NCBI GenBank assembly: GCA_039811865.1
Contig: JBDHZK010000002.1
Span: forward strand, 1-58,476
Length of the DNA: 58,476 nt
Reading direction: 5' to 3'
DNA from: JBDHZK01 sp039811865
GTDB taxonomy: Bacteria > Actinomycetota > Actinomycetes > Propionibacteriales > Propionibacteriaceae
The translations under genes and the position numbers were made by a program. Numbering within the stretch: position 1 is the stretch's first letter; the number at the start of each line of letters is the position of its first letter. Shown piece after piece: positions 6,228 to 14,799 of this stretch. The notes beneath the pieces are model-generated. The model saw only the letters and a program-made list of their open reading frames with translations. It ran no database searches and had not been told where the DNA came from.

Positions 6228-6672
6228 ATGCTCCAGAGCGCCGACGACTGCAGTGCGTTGCTGACTTCCATCCTGGCGGATGGGAAACCCAAGCGAGGTC
6301 TCACCCTGATCGCCCTCGTCGATCACGCCACCCTGCGGCTACACGGCATCGCCCGCATGCCCATCCCGCACTCGGATCGGACACACCCACGACGGGGACT
6401 ACTTCACCGAGGAGTCGGTGCACGAGTTGGGCACGGCCCTGCGCGAGTTGGTTTGGGCCCAGTGGTCCGGACGCCTACTGGCCCTCGCTGGACGTGAGGC
6501 CCCCCGGCACGACCTGGTGACCGTCGTTTGCCGCGAGGGTGACCCAGGAGGTGGGCGACACCGAAAAGCAATTCCACTTCGGATGCGCTACAGCCACCAC
6601 TTCCGAGCCGCCTTTCAAGGCGAGACCTTCGCGTTGACGCCCTCCGGGTGGGCCGGTTGTATCAACGCTTCT
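6228..6672 (+). pseudogene. Decayed gene of unknown family, several frameshifts
   Basis: Coding-like segments occur in shifting frames: DCSALLTSILADGKPKRGL and LIALVDHATLRLHGIARMPI from ATG 6228, then DGDYFTEESVHELGTALREL after a shift near 6388, then VTQEVGDTEKQFHFG, and RYSHHFRAAFQGETFALTPS GWAG to about 6660. Joined, they would form one ~150-residue soluble protein. I do not recognise the family. At least three frameshifts show that the gene is dead. Confidence 0.55.
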
Positions 6673-7067
6673 CGGGCGCTCTCCAGTGTTAGCAACGCAC
6701 GGTTTGGATATTTCCGCCCCCGGCGCCGGCGACGAGAATAGCGGGGACTCGACGCGATCTCAACGGAGTTGGCAACTCGAGCCAACCTGCCGGCACTAAA
6801 CGCTGTACCGCCTCGAAGTCAAGAGTCGAGTCGATGCACCATACGCATTTCGTCGCGCTGTCCATGCTCGGGCCCAGGGGGTCGAGATTCGCAGCTTGTC
6901 TACCTATGATGGGCGCCGCTGGTACGTCGCCCGCGGTGGATTGCGTTCGCGGGGCCATTGGTCCGAGAGGGGTGCCACTCGGGCGGGTCCCGGGCGAGAG
7001 CGTAAGTGGTGAGTGAAAGAATCAACCCATTGAGCTGCTCGTAGTCGGGTCCAGGGGAGGTCCGCAA
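6673..7067. other. Intergenic stretch without assignable gene
   Basis: I see no convincing coding frame or RNA gene here. Frames on both strands are short and rich in Arg/Pro. The last 30 bases carry the ribosome binding site (GGGGAGG) of the CPBP gene. Confidence 0.5.
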
Positions 7068-7787
7068 ATGTCCAAGGGGTCCTGGTGGTCGCCTTGCGAA
7101 GAATATCGAGCTAACGTTGCACGCTTCACGAGGACCGACGCGCTGCTCGCGTTCGCCCTCGTCGTGCTCTCCTACGCCGCGCTCTTCTTCGAGGGCCTGC
7201 GCTCGCTGACCCAGCCTCCGTCGGACGAGCCTTCGCAGATCGCACAAGGCCTAGTGGATCTGGCCGTGTGGACGGTCTTGCTGGTCGGGGTGGTCGTGAT
7301 CCGGAAGCAGGGCGCATGGGGGTTGGGTCTGGGCCGTGTTCAACTCTGGGCCTCCCTGCGCGCTGGTGTCGTCGTCGCTGGGATCGTCATAGCCGTCGCA
7401 TTCTTTATCGGCCTTATCCGACGACTCGCTCTCCCGGACGTGCGCGCCGAATGGTTCACCTGGGGCATTCCCTACTACCTTTTGGTGATCGGGCTCAACG
7501 AGGAACTGCTCTGGCGCGGTTTCGTAACCCCTCGGCTTTCGTCTCTGTGGCGCCGACGCTGGGTGGGTGTGGCGGTGAGCGGTGTGCTATTCGGACTCTC
7601 GCACATCCCCTTCCACTGGATGAACTCCGGACTTGGTCTGGGAGAATTCCTGGCGAGTTCGTATTGGATGGTGTTGATTCCGATGCTCTGGCACTTGCCT
7701 CTGTGGTGGCTCTATTCGCGGTGGAACTCACTGCTCGCCCCCACATTGTTGCACTTCGCGATGAACTGGTCCTCGCTTCTTACCTGA
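7068..7787 (+). CDS. CPBP family intramembrane metalloprotease
   Basis: 239 residues from ATG 7068, preceded by GGGGAGGTCCGCAA. It has about seven hydrophobic segments and the three CPBP/Abi (Rce1-like) motifs: NEELLWRGF with the paired Glu and Arg, FGLSHIPFH with the zinc-ligand His, and LLHFAMNW near the C terminus. Members cleave membrane-associated substrates or modify peptides, and in several Gram-positives give bacteriocin immunity. Substrate here is unknown. No neighbour suggests a bacteriocin. The N-terminal ~25 residues are polar and cytosolic. Confidence 0.9.
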   Translation: MSKGSWWSPCEEYRANVARFTRTDALLAFALVVLSYAALFFEGLRSLTQPPSDEPSQIAQGLVDLAVWTVLLVGVVVIRKQGAWGLGLGRVQLWASLRAGVVVAGIVIAVAFFIGLIRRLALPDVRAEWFTWGIPYYLLVIGLNEELLWRGFVTPRLSSLWRRRWVGVAVSGVLFGLSHIPFHWMNSGLGLGEFLASSYWMVLIPMLWHLPLWWLYSRWNSLLAPTLLHFAMNWSSLLT

Positions 7788-8087
7788 ACTTTGCGCGCTC
7801 CACGTCAATGACGGTCTTCCGGTTCCGGACGGCGGGGCTTGTCGTCGCCCCCTCGACGCTAATCGGTCGAGCATGGGGAGTAGCGCTGGGGCGCCGGACG
7901 GACGATGATCCCACTGACCCCTTTCCGAGCCGATGGGATTCGTCGAAAATGGGGGCGGGGGAACGTTCGGATTCGACCTGTCGGGCCCGCGTGCGGTGGC
8001 ATCTGAGTGGAAGAGGGCCGTGGCCCGGCGCTCGAGCGGGCGTTGGGATCGCGTGGGAAGCGATCGAGCTTCGGGCTGACTCGATCC
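7788..8087. other. Intergenic, convergent genes, nothing assigned
   Basis: 300 bp between the CPBP gene and the GNAT gene, which converge. No strong hairpin terminator was seen. Frames across it (for example 7780-8271 on the - strand) are low-complexity and overlap the GNAT gene in the wrong frame. Confidence 0.5.
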
Positions 8088-8645
8088 TCAACCCTGACCG
8101 CGGGCGGTCTGCCAGTCCGTGTCGCTCATCGCGTAGACGAGGTTGTCGTCCCAGGCCCCACGGCACCAGTGAGACCTGGGCGCGAGCGATTCGACGTGCA
8201 TTCCCAGCGCTTCCAGAAGCCTTGCCGACCGCACGTTCTTTGGCGACAGTTGGCCGAGGATGCGGTGGCATCCGAGTCGTTCGATGAGATCGGCTACCAC
8301 AGCCGATGCGGCCTCGAAGGCGTAGCCCTTGCGCTGGTGCTCGGTCCGAAGCGTGAACCCAATCTCGGCGACACCCCCGTGCTCGTCGAGTCGGACGTAA
8401 ACGTCCCCGACGAGCTCGCCCTGCGCTTCAATCCCGATCTGGCGGGGCTCGCCCGGAACGATGTCGCTCCAGCTCGATTGCTGCGCGACGTGCCGCTCGA
8501 CCCGCTCCCGCGTCACCGGGAGATCCCAGCCCTGCAAGGCAGAAACCGAGGGGTCGTTTTGGTAGGCCAGGATCACGTCGATGTCGCTGTCACGCAATGG
8601 CCGCAGCACGAGTCGCTCCGTGCGCATCGGATAGGCGGGGGACAT
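8088..8645 (-). CDS. GNAT N-acetyltransferase, RimJ/RimL type
   Basis: 185 residues. MRTERLVLRPLRDSDID is the N-terminal GNAT_3 (RimJ/RimL-like) start, followed by EIGFTLRTEHQRKGYAFEAA, which contains the acetyl-CoA pyrophosphate-binding motif (R/Q-x-x-G-x-A variant QRKGYA), and RLGCHRILGQLSPKNVRSARLLEALGM, the conserved NxxS region. Proteins of this type acetylate ribosomal-protein N termini or small-molecule amines; the substrate cannot be told here. ATG 8627 (MRTERL) is an alternative start. Single gene, no clear operon partner. Confidence 0.9.
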   Translation of the reverse strand: MSPAYPMRTERLVLRPLRDSDIDVILAYQNDPSVSALQGWDLPVTRERVERHVAQQSSWSDIVPGEPRQIGIEAQGELVGDVYVRLDEHGGVAEIGFTLRTEHQRKGYAFEAASAVVADLIERLGCHRILGQLSPKNVRSARLLEALGMHVESLAPRSHWCRGAWDDNLVYAMSDTDWQTARGQG

Positions 8646-8832
8646 CGCGCAACTCTACGCTGGCCACGCCGAGCCGAGTTCGGGGCGAGCGTTGCCGACA
8701 CAGGCCCTGCCTCCCGAGTGAGGACGACCTCCTGATCGCCCATGCCGCGGTGGCTCAGGGTTGTCGGCACATCCGGAAGCCAGTGACTTCGCCGGTCTGG
8801 ACGGGCCTGGCAGTCGCGCCGTCCGTGGGGTA

Positions 8833-9189
8833 TCAGCGATGCGCCGCGGCCTTGGCGCAGGTCGTGCACAGCGGGGCCGCAGGCAGGACGTCGAGGCGGT
8901 CGTCCCCGATCTCCGCGCCGCAACCCAGGCAGATCCCGTAGGTGCCGTCGTCGACCCTGGCCAGCGCCTGATCGATCGCTGCCAGCCGCTGGACGGCATC
9001 TCGGGAGAGCGAGGAGACCAACGATCGTTCCGCGGCGATCGTCGATCCCTCGGTGTCGTGCTCGTCGTCGAGGTTGCTGTCCCTGGCTGCCTCGACGATG
9101 TCGTTGAACGCCGCGTCGAGTCCGCCCATTCTCCGCGTGATCGCCGCTCGCTCCTGACGCAGCCGCGCTCGCGCCCGCTCAAGATCCAT
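8833..9189 (-). CDS. DksA/TraR-type C4 zinc-finger protein
   Basis: 118 residues. The N-terminal part is a predicted coiled-coil helical hairpin rich in Arg/Glu/Ala (DLERARARLRQERAAITRRM, DAVQRLAAIDQALARVDDG), then the zinc finger YGICLGCGAEIGDDRLDVLP...CTTC (Cys-x2-Cys-x17-Cys-x2-Cys). DksA-like proteins enter the RNA polymerase secondary channel. The short actinobacterial versions are of less certain function and need not respond to ppGpp. Monocistronic, about 185 bp from the GNAT gene. Confidence 0.9.
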   Translation of the reverse strand: MDLERARARLRQERAAITRRMGGLDAAFNDIVEAARDSNLDDEHDTEGSTIAAERSLVSSLSRDAVQRLAAIDQALARVDDGTYGICLGCGAEIGDDRLDVLPAAPLCTTCAKAAAHR

Positions 9190-9256
9190 CCGCCCAACCT
9201 AGCTCCGCGTCGAACAGATGGATCGAAACCGCCCCCCAAACCCTCTCGGGACGTCC

Positions 9257-10282
9257 TCAGGGCTTGAGCAACGCCTTGATGGCCCGGCGCTCGTCCATGG
9301 CCCGGTAGCCCTCGGCCGCGTCGTCCAGGGGGAGGGTGAGGTCGAAGACCTTGCCCGGATCGATTTTGCGGTCCCAGATGAGCTGGATCAGCTCGGGCAG
9401 GAACCGCCGCACTGGCGCAGGCCCGCCGAGCAGATGCACCTCGGCGAAGAACAGTTCTTCGCCAGGCAGCGCCACGCCGTGCGAGACGCCGACGTAGCCC
9501 ACGTGGCCGCCAGGGCGGGTGGACCGGATGGCCTGCATCATCGACTCCTGGGTGCCGACCGCCTCCACGACGCAGTGGGCGCCGAGCCCGCCGGTCAACT
9601 CCTTGATCTTGGCGACGCCCGCGTCCCCGCGCTCCTCGACGATGTCGGTGGCGCCGAACTCGCGCGCCAAGGCCTGGCGCGAGGCGTGCCGACTCATCGC
9701 GATGATCCGCTCCGCCCCCAGTTGCTTCGCCGCGAGGACCGCCAGCAGGCCCACCGCCCCGTCACCGACCACGGCAACGGTCTTACCCGGACCCGCCTGT
9801 GCCGCCACGGCGCCGAACCAGCCGGTGCCGAGCACGTCGGACGCGGTCAACAGACTGGGGACGAGGTCGGCGTCCGGGTATCCGGGCGTCGCGACGAGCG
9901 TCCCATCGGCCAGCGGGACGCGCAGGTACTCCGCCTGGGCGCCGCCCGGGGTGGCGAACTCGCCGATCGCACACCGGGACTGGTAGCCGTCCTGGCAGAT
10001 CTCGCACGTGTTGTCGGAGGCGAAGAAGGAGCCGACGACAAAGTCGCCCACGCTCACGTTCTTGACGTCGGCGCCGACCTCATCGACCACGCCGACGTAC
10101 TCGTGACCCATCGGCGTGGGCTCGTCGCGGGCAGCGTCGATGCCGCGGTACGGCCACAGGTCGGAGCCGCAGACACAGGCGGCGACGATGCGCAGGACGG
10201 CGTCGGTGGGCTTCTCGATGGTGGGTCGGTCGCGCTCCTCGACGCGGACGTCGTTCGGGCCGTAGAGCAGGGTGCCGCGCAT
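9257..10282 (-). CDS. Zinc-dependent alcohol dehydrogenase (MDR superfamily)
   Basis: 341 residues from ATG 10282, preceded by AAGGAGACAACA; an upstream extension of the frame overlaps the cupin gene and is rejected. Medium-chain dehydrogenase features: CVCGSDLWPYRG (catalytic zinc Cys), GHEYVGVVDEVG (GHE), four structural-zinc Cys in TCEICQDGYQSRC, and the NAD(P)-binding GDGAVGLLAV near residue 170. It oxidises an alcohol or reduces an aldehyde/ketone; substrate unknown. Third gene of a merR-cupin-adh operon, 59 nt after the cupin gene. Confidence 0.93.
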   Translation of the reverse strand: MRGTLLYGPNDVRVEERDRPTIEKPTDAVLRIVAACVCGSDLWPYRGIDAARDEPTPMGHEYVGVVDEVGADVKNVSVGDFVVGSFFASDNTCEICQDGYQSRCAIGEFATPGGAQAEYLRVPLADGTLVATPGYPDADLVPSLLTASDVLGTGWFGAVAAQAGPGKTVAVVGDGAVGLLAVLAAKQLGAERIIAMSRHASRQALAREFGATDIVEERGDAGVAKIKELTGGLGAHCVVEAVGTQESMMQAIRSTRPGGHVGYVGVSHGVALPGEELFFAEVHLLGGPAPVRRFLPELIQLIWDRKIDPGKVFDLTLPLDDAAEGYRAMDERRAIKALLKP

Positions 10283-10341
10283 TGTTGTCTCCTTGTCGGG
10301 TTTCGGCGCCAACTCGCCGGGGGCTTGGTCGTGGGCTTCGG

Positions 10342-10734
10342 TCACTGTTGGTATTCGTCGTCGGTGACGTGGTCGAGCCACGTGACCACCTCGCCGGCGG
10401 CGTTCGCCTCCTGAACGGCGACGTGAGCCATGAAGCGATCCGGCGTGGCGCCGTGCCAATGCTCTTCGTTCGGCTCGATGTAGACGACGTCGCCCGGTCG
10501 GATCTCACGCACGCCCGCACGGGTCGCAACCAGTCCGATGCCGTCGGTCACGTAGAGGGTCTGGCCCTTGGGGTGGGTGTGCCAGGCGGTCCTGGCCCCG
10601 GGCGTGAAGCGCACGTGGGCGCAGCCGACGGCGGACTGCTCGTCGGGGTTGCGGATCGGGTCGATGAAGACCGTTCCGGTGAACCAGGCTTCGGGGCCGG
10701 GGCCGCTGCGGCCGCCGCTTTGGGTGAACTTCAT
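10342..10734 (-). CDS. Cupin domain protein
   Basis: 130 residues from ATG 10734, preceded by GGAGAGCTG. Both cupin motifs are present: FTPGARTAWHTHPKGQTLYV (G(x)5HxH...E-like) and RPGDVVYIEPNEEHWHGA (GD...H). The sequence is like the carboxymuconolactone-associated or quercetinase-like small cupins placed with MerR regulators and oxidoreductases. The two His and adjacent residues could bind a metal. It probably detoxifies or binds a small organic molecule together with the adjacent dehydrogenase. Confidence 0.88.
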   Translation of the reverse strand: MKFTQSGGRSGPGPEAWFTGTVFIDPIRNPDEQSAVGCAHVRFTPGARTAWHTHPKGQTLYVTDGIGLVATRAGVREIRPGDVVYIEPNEEHWHGATPDRFMAHVAVQEANAAGEVVTWLDHVTDDEYQQ

Positions 10735-10765
10735 CAGCTCTCCATTCAGTGTTGTCGGTCCGTGA

Positions 10766-11221
10766 TCAGTGCCGGCGCAACCGCTCGGCCAAGGCGGCGG
10801 CCTGCTCGGCGAGCTCTTCGACCCGCCGGGCATCGCCGGCCCGCACTGCGTCCCAGTAGGTCATCTTCAGTTGGATGTAGCGCCGCCGGACGACGATCTG
10901 CGCCGCCTGGTCGGCCAAGTGCGCGTCCTGGGTGCGAAGCAGTTCGATCTGCTGGGCCGCCGAATCGGCGCCCGCCCGGCAGTTGGCGAGGTATTCGCGC
11001 ATCTTGGCCACCGGCATCTCCGTCGCGGCCAGGCACGCCACCCAAGTCAGCAGGTCGAGGTCGTCCTCGGAATAGACGCGATGCCCGCTCGTCTCGCCGC
11101 GATCGATCTGCGGGGTGACCCCGATCGACTCGTAGTAGCGCAGCGTGCTCGCCGGCAGACCCGTCAGCGCAGCCACGTCCCGGATCGAGTACGTGCGCGA
11201 GTTCTGCCCAACAGCCACCAC
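10766..11221 (-). CDS. MerR family transcriptional regulator
   Basis: 151 residues. The winged HTH is at residues 10-75: YSIRDVAALTGLPASTLRYYESIGV then GHRVYSEDDLDLL, typical MerR. The long dimer helix follows (IELLRTQDAHLADQAAQIVV). There are no clustered C-terminal cysteines, so it is not a metal sensor of the MerR/CueR kind; the type resembles the AdhR/YfmP-like regulators adjacent to alcohol dehydrogenases and cupins. It is first in the operon with the cupin and adh genes (31 nt gap) and likely controls them. Confidence 0.92.
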   Translation of the reverse strand: MVAVGQNSRTYSIRDVAALTGLPASTLRYYESIGVTPQIDRGETSGHRVYSEDDLDLLTWVACLAATEMPVAKMREYLANCRAGADSAAQQIELLRTQDAHLADQAAQIVVRRRYIQLKMTYWDAVRAGDARRVEELAEQAAALAERLRRH

Positions 11222-11369
11222 CCGAGCCTAGGAAACCTGAAGCACTCGAAGTCAAGGGTTGGGCGCAAGGTGATCAGCGGGGGTCAGAGCCTCGCGGGCG
11301 GGATGAGCACACCTACGAGGCTTCATGATCGACCGAGGGGAGGACTGCTGGTGGGACGCGTCGCCGGGA

Positions 11370-12728
11370 TCAGCCGATCAGAGGTTCCAGGGCGGCCAGC
11401 GCGCCGCTGATCAGCTCGGTGGACGACGGGTGGGTCCAGATGCCGTCCCGCAACATCTGGGCGGTCGCGCCGGTCCTCATCGCCAGGCTGACCAGGTTGA
11501 TCAGTTCCTGGGCATCGACGCAAAACAGCGTCGCACCGAGGATCTCGTCGCTGTCCGCGTCCACCACGAAGCTGACCAAGCCCTCGGGGCGTCCCACGAT
11601 CTTCGGGCGCGGCGCCACTGCCACGTCGCTCACCTTGACGGTGGCGGCGAGCAGCCTTCGTCCGGACGCCAACGCCTCGGCCTTGCTCATCCCGACGTGC
11701 GCGAGTGGCGGGGTCAGGAAGGTGACGGTGGGGACGGCCGTGCGGTCTCCGGTGTGGCGACGGCCCTCGCCGAGGAGTTGGTCGGCGACGATGCGATGGT
11801 CGTCCCAGGAGATGTAGGTGAACTGAGGGCCCCCGTTGACGTCCCCGACGGCGAAGACGCCCTCGGCGCTCGTTCGCAGGTGCCCGTCGACGAGCACGAA
11901 CCCTCGTTCGTCGGTGGCCACGCCGGCGCGATGCAGGTCCAGCCCCGCGGTGGCTGGCGCCCGGCCGGTCGCGTTGAGGACGGCATCGGCCCGCACCTCG
12001 CCCGTTTCGGTGGAGACGACGAACTCGTGCCCTTCGCGCCGGAGACCCAACACGCGGACGCCGGTGCGCACCTCCACGCCCTGGTTCGCCAGCACTTCGG
12101 CCGCCGCGACTGCGATCTCCGGTTCGAGCCGCGGCAAGAAAGCGCCCCGGCCGAGAACGACAACTCCGGACCCGAAGTGCGCGAACATGCCCGCGAACTC
12201 TGCCGCGATGAAGCCGCCGCCGATGATCGCCAGGCGCCCGGGCAGCGGCTCGATGTGCTGGATGGTGGTCGAATCCAGCGCTAGCTCGGCGCCCGGGACG
12301 TCCAGCGGGCGAGGTCGCGAACCCGTGTTGACCACGACGAAGCGGCCGGTCAGCGTCAGTTCCTCATTGCCGGCCTTGACGGTGACCGTTCGCGGGCCGC
12401 TGAAGCGCGCCACGCCGTCGACCAGGAGCACTTTGTCCGCCAGCATGGCGTGGTTGGCGGCCCGCATCCGGGCGGTCAAGCCGTCGCGCGCCGCGACCGC
12501 GTCGGCGAAGAAGGACGCCGGATCGTCCGATTCGCGGCGCTGTTCGGCACTGACGATCAGGTCCTTGGTGGGCACGCAGGCGATGTTGATGCAGGTCCCG
12601 CCATACATCGACGAACTTCGCTCGACCAGCGCGACTCGCCATCCGGCCCGGGCCATCACCCCGGCCAACGTCTTGCCGGCCTTGCCCCAGCCGATCACCA
12701 ACAGGTCCACGTCCTCGTGCCGGATCAT
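11370..12728 (-). CDS. RclA-like pyridine nucleotide-disulfide oxidoreductase
   Basis: 452 residues. FAD site at the N terminus (DLLVIGWGKAGKTLAG), redox-active disulfide GGTCINIACVPTK (CysxxxxCys near residues 45-50), NAD site IIGGGFIAAEFAGMFA, second FAD motif FAVGDVNGG, and C-terminal dimerisation domain with IWTHPSSTELI (His-Pro). The GTCINI(G/A)C(V/I)PTK block and C terminus resemble RclA (reactive chlorine resistance) and mercuric reductases rather than E3. It lacks an N-terminal HMA domain and C-terminal Cys pair, so mercury reduction is unlikely. Stands alone; the nearest genes are the merR-cupin-adh operon on the same strand, 148 bp downstream. Confidence 0.85.
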   Translation of the reverse strand: MIRHEDVDLLVIGWGKAGKTLAGVMARAGWRVALVERSSSMYGGTCINIACVPTKDLIVSAEQRRESDDPASFFADAVAARDGLTARMRAANHAMLADKVLLVDGVARFSGPRTVTVKAGNEELTLTGRFVVVNTGSRPRPLDVPGAELALDSTTIQHIEPLPGRLAIIGGGFIAAEFAGMFAHFGSGVVVLGRGAFLPRLEPEIAVAAAEVLANQGVEVRTGVRVLGLRREGHEFVVSTETGEVRADAVLNATGRAPATAGLDLHRAGVATDERGFVLVDGHLRTSAEGVFAVGDVNGGPQFTYISWDDHRIVADQLLGEGRRHTGDRTAVPTVTFLTPPLAHVGMSKAEALASGRRLLAATVKVSDVAVAPRPKIVGRPEGLVSFVVDADSDEILGATLFCVDAQELINLVSLAMRTGATAQMLRDGIWTHPSSTELISGALAALEPLIG

Positions 12729-13502
12729 CCGGCAACCGTAGTTGACCGGCCCGGTCGTCGCGGCGAGCCGCAGACGTCGCGCCCCCGTCGCTGGCGTCCA
12801 GGGTCGTGACTGCCCGGATCAGCGCGCGGGAGTCGGTGTCTCGGCTTGCTCGCTTGCCGGCGTCCCGGGGCGGATGCTGATGTGTGTGCGCTGAGCGGTC
12901 CAAGTTTCGCGGGGGGCCCTCGTTCGTCGGCGCGCGGAGCTCGCGCGTCTTGCCTGAGCGGGCTGCGAATCGGCGGTGCGAGGGATGTGCGAGTGGTTAC
13001 CGCCGGTCGGCGGCGTTGGTTCGGACGTCATTGCGAGCGGAGAAATGGCGTAACAGGAATGTGATCCGATGGGGGACGCGTATCGAGATGCATCGTCTGT
13101 TAAGCCCTCCTGCTTCGCAATGACGGCTGCGCCCGGTTGGCTGCTTCGGCGCCGCCGGCCGAACTTACCGAGACGTGCCTATCCTGACGTTGGCTAGGAG
13201 CTATGGCGGCCGCTGCGGATTGTCCGCGCGCCCGGGTGAGGCCGGGGTGGGGGTTTCGTCCGCGTGAGCGGTTCGGCCACCCTCTTCCTTTGCCAGGTTG
13301 ACCATTGCGGTCGCGTCGAGATTGGGGGTGGGTGTCACCCCAAAAGGGGTAGCCCCATTGAAATGTCGAGCCGGGTTGATCGTGAACCAGTCATCGGGCA
13401 TTATTTCCGGTGCGTCGGGACGCGGCCCAGCTTGGGTCGGCCGAGCCGTCGCCGATCTGATTACAGACAATTCAACAGACCAACACGTTGCCGGGGGGAT
13501 AC
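12729..13502. other. Gene-poor stretch with one REP-like element
   Basis: 774 bp without a convincing gene. It contains the inverted-repeat element 13026-13125 and a small hairpin ACCCC-AAAA-GGGGT (13337-13350). A - strand frame at 13201-13470 (89 codons) is Pro/Ala-rich and lacks a ribosome binding site I trust. The end carries GGGGGG, the RBS of the GT2 gene. Confidence 0.5.
13026..13125. repeat. REP/MITE-like element with 11-bp terminal inverted repeats
   Basis: CGTCATTGCGA (13026-13036) and its exact reverse complement TCGCAATGACG (13115-13125) bound a 100-bp element. The terminal motif resembles the widespread GTCATTGCGA-type palindromic repeats found in many unrelated bacteria. No gene is inside. 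Confidence 0.6.
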
Positions 13503-14798
13503 GTGGAAAGTCTCACTTGGTGGTTCGAAGCCGCCGTAAACCTACTAGTCATACTTACAACCGTCGTCCTTGGCGCGACCGCCGTGCTCACGCTGAGTTG
13601 GGCCCTGTACGCCTGGCGGACGCCAGCCGGTTACGACGACACCAAGTTCCAGCGGGACTCGGGGCCGGTCCGGCGCCTGCGCTTCTCGCTACTGGTACCG
13701 GCCCGCCATGAGGAGGCCGTCCTCGGGCACACGCTCGACCGGTTGGCGCAGACCGAGCACCCGGACGTCGAGATCCTCGCGATCGTCGGACACGACGATC
13801 CCGGGACGACCCGGGTAGCCCAAGAGGCCGCCCAGAGGCATCCGGGGCTGATCCGCGTCGTGGTCGACCACTCCTGGCCCAAGAACAAGCCGAAGGGGCT
13901 CAACACCGCCCTGGAGCAGGTGACCGGGGACGTCGTCGGGGTATTCGACGCCGAGGACGATGTGGCGCCGGGCTTGCTGCCGGCGATCGAACGCTGCTTC
14001 CACCACGACGCGGCCGACGTCGTCCAGGGCGGCGTTCAGTTGATGAACATCCACTCCTCCTGGTGGGCCCTGCGAAACTGCCTGGAGTACTTCTTCTGGT
14101 TCCGCAGTCGGCTGCACTTCCAGGCCGACCGCAACTTCATCCCGCTCGGCGGCAACACCGTCTTCGTGCGGACGCCGCTCCTGCGTGCTGTTGGCGGCTG
14201 GGACGCAGAATGCCTGGCCGAGGACTGCGAGTTGGGCGTCCGGCTGAGTTCGGTCGGGGCCAAGGTAAGCGTTGCCTACGACCCGGCGCTGGCCACCCGC
14301 GAGGAAACCCCGGGCGACCTGCAGGGCCTCGTCAAGCAGCGGACTCGATGGGATCAGGGCTTCATCCAGGTCTACCGCAAGGGCATCTGGCGACGATTGC
14401 CGATCGGTCGGCGGCTGCTGGCCTGGTACACGCTGATGACGCCGATGCTCCAGGCGTTCAGCGGTCTGGTGATCCCCCTCTCGCTGGCCTTCATGTTGTT
14501 GGCGAAGACGTCCGTGGTGGTCGCGTTGCTTGGCTTCCTCCCGGCTGCTTTGCTGGTCGCGAGCGTCGCGGTCGAGGTGGTCGCCCTGCGCGAGTTCGGG
14601 CTGGTCTACGGGGTGCGGATCCGCGTTCGCGACTACGTCGGGCTGGTCGTGGGCACGCTGCCGTATCAGTGGCTGCTGGCCGCGGCGGCCGTTCGGGCGG
14701 TCTGGCGGGAGTTGCGCAACGAGCGTGGCTGGGAGAAGACCGCGCACGTCGGCGCGCACGTGACCCAGCCGGCGTCCGAACTGAGCAAGGCGGCCTGA
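13503..14798 (+). CDS. Processive family 2 glycosyltransferase (membrane)
   Basis: 431 residues from GTG 13503 (RBS GGGGGG); TTG 13488 is an alternative. One N-terminal membrane segment (about 10-32), then a cytosolic GT2 domain with SLLVPARHEEAVL, the metal-binding DAEDD (~150), the acid AEDCELG (~239) and QRTRWDQG (~279), the Q(Q/R)xRW motif of cellulose/hyaluronan-type synthases, and 3-4 C-terminal membrane segments. It would extend a beta-linked surface polysaccharide. It is co-transcribed with the PMT-like gene starting one base after its stop. Confidence 0.92.
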   Translation: MESLTWWFEAAVNLLVILTTVVLGATAVLTLSWALYAWRTPAGYDDTKFQRDSGPVRRLRFSLLVPARHEEAVLGHTLDRLAQTEHPDVEILAIVGHDDPGTTRVAQEAAQRHPGLIRVVVDHSWPKNKPKGLNTALEQVTGDVVGVFDAEDDVAPGLLPAIERCFHHDAADVVQGGVQLMNIHSSWWALRNCLEYFFWFRSRLHFQADRNFIPLGGNTVFVRTPLLRAVGGWDAECLAEDCELGVRLSSVGAKVSVAYDPALATREETPGDLQGLVKQRTRWDQGFIQVYRKGIWRRLPIGRRLLAWYTLMTPMLQAFSGLVIPLSLAFMLLAKTSVVVALLGFLPAALLVASVAVEVVALREFGLVYGVRIRVRDYVGLVVGTLPYQWLLAAAAVRAVWRELRNERGWEKTAHVGAHVTQPASELSKAA

Positions 14799-14799
14799 G

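Noticed and set aside
6689..6958. Possible tRNA or - strand gene ending in GAGGGNIQTV
   Set aside because: No cloverleaf or T-loop sequence could be found and the frame has no ribosome site; treated as non-coding.
9257..10459. N-terminally extended alcohol dehydrogenase
   Set aside because: The first ~59 codons overlap the cupin gene and are Arg-rich; ATG 10282 has an RBS and the family N terminus.
13337..13350. Hairpin ACCCC-AAAA-GGGGT as terminator
   Set aside because: The stem has only 5 pairs and no gene ends nearby; too weak to claim.
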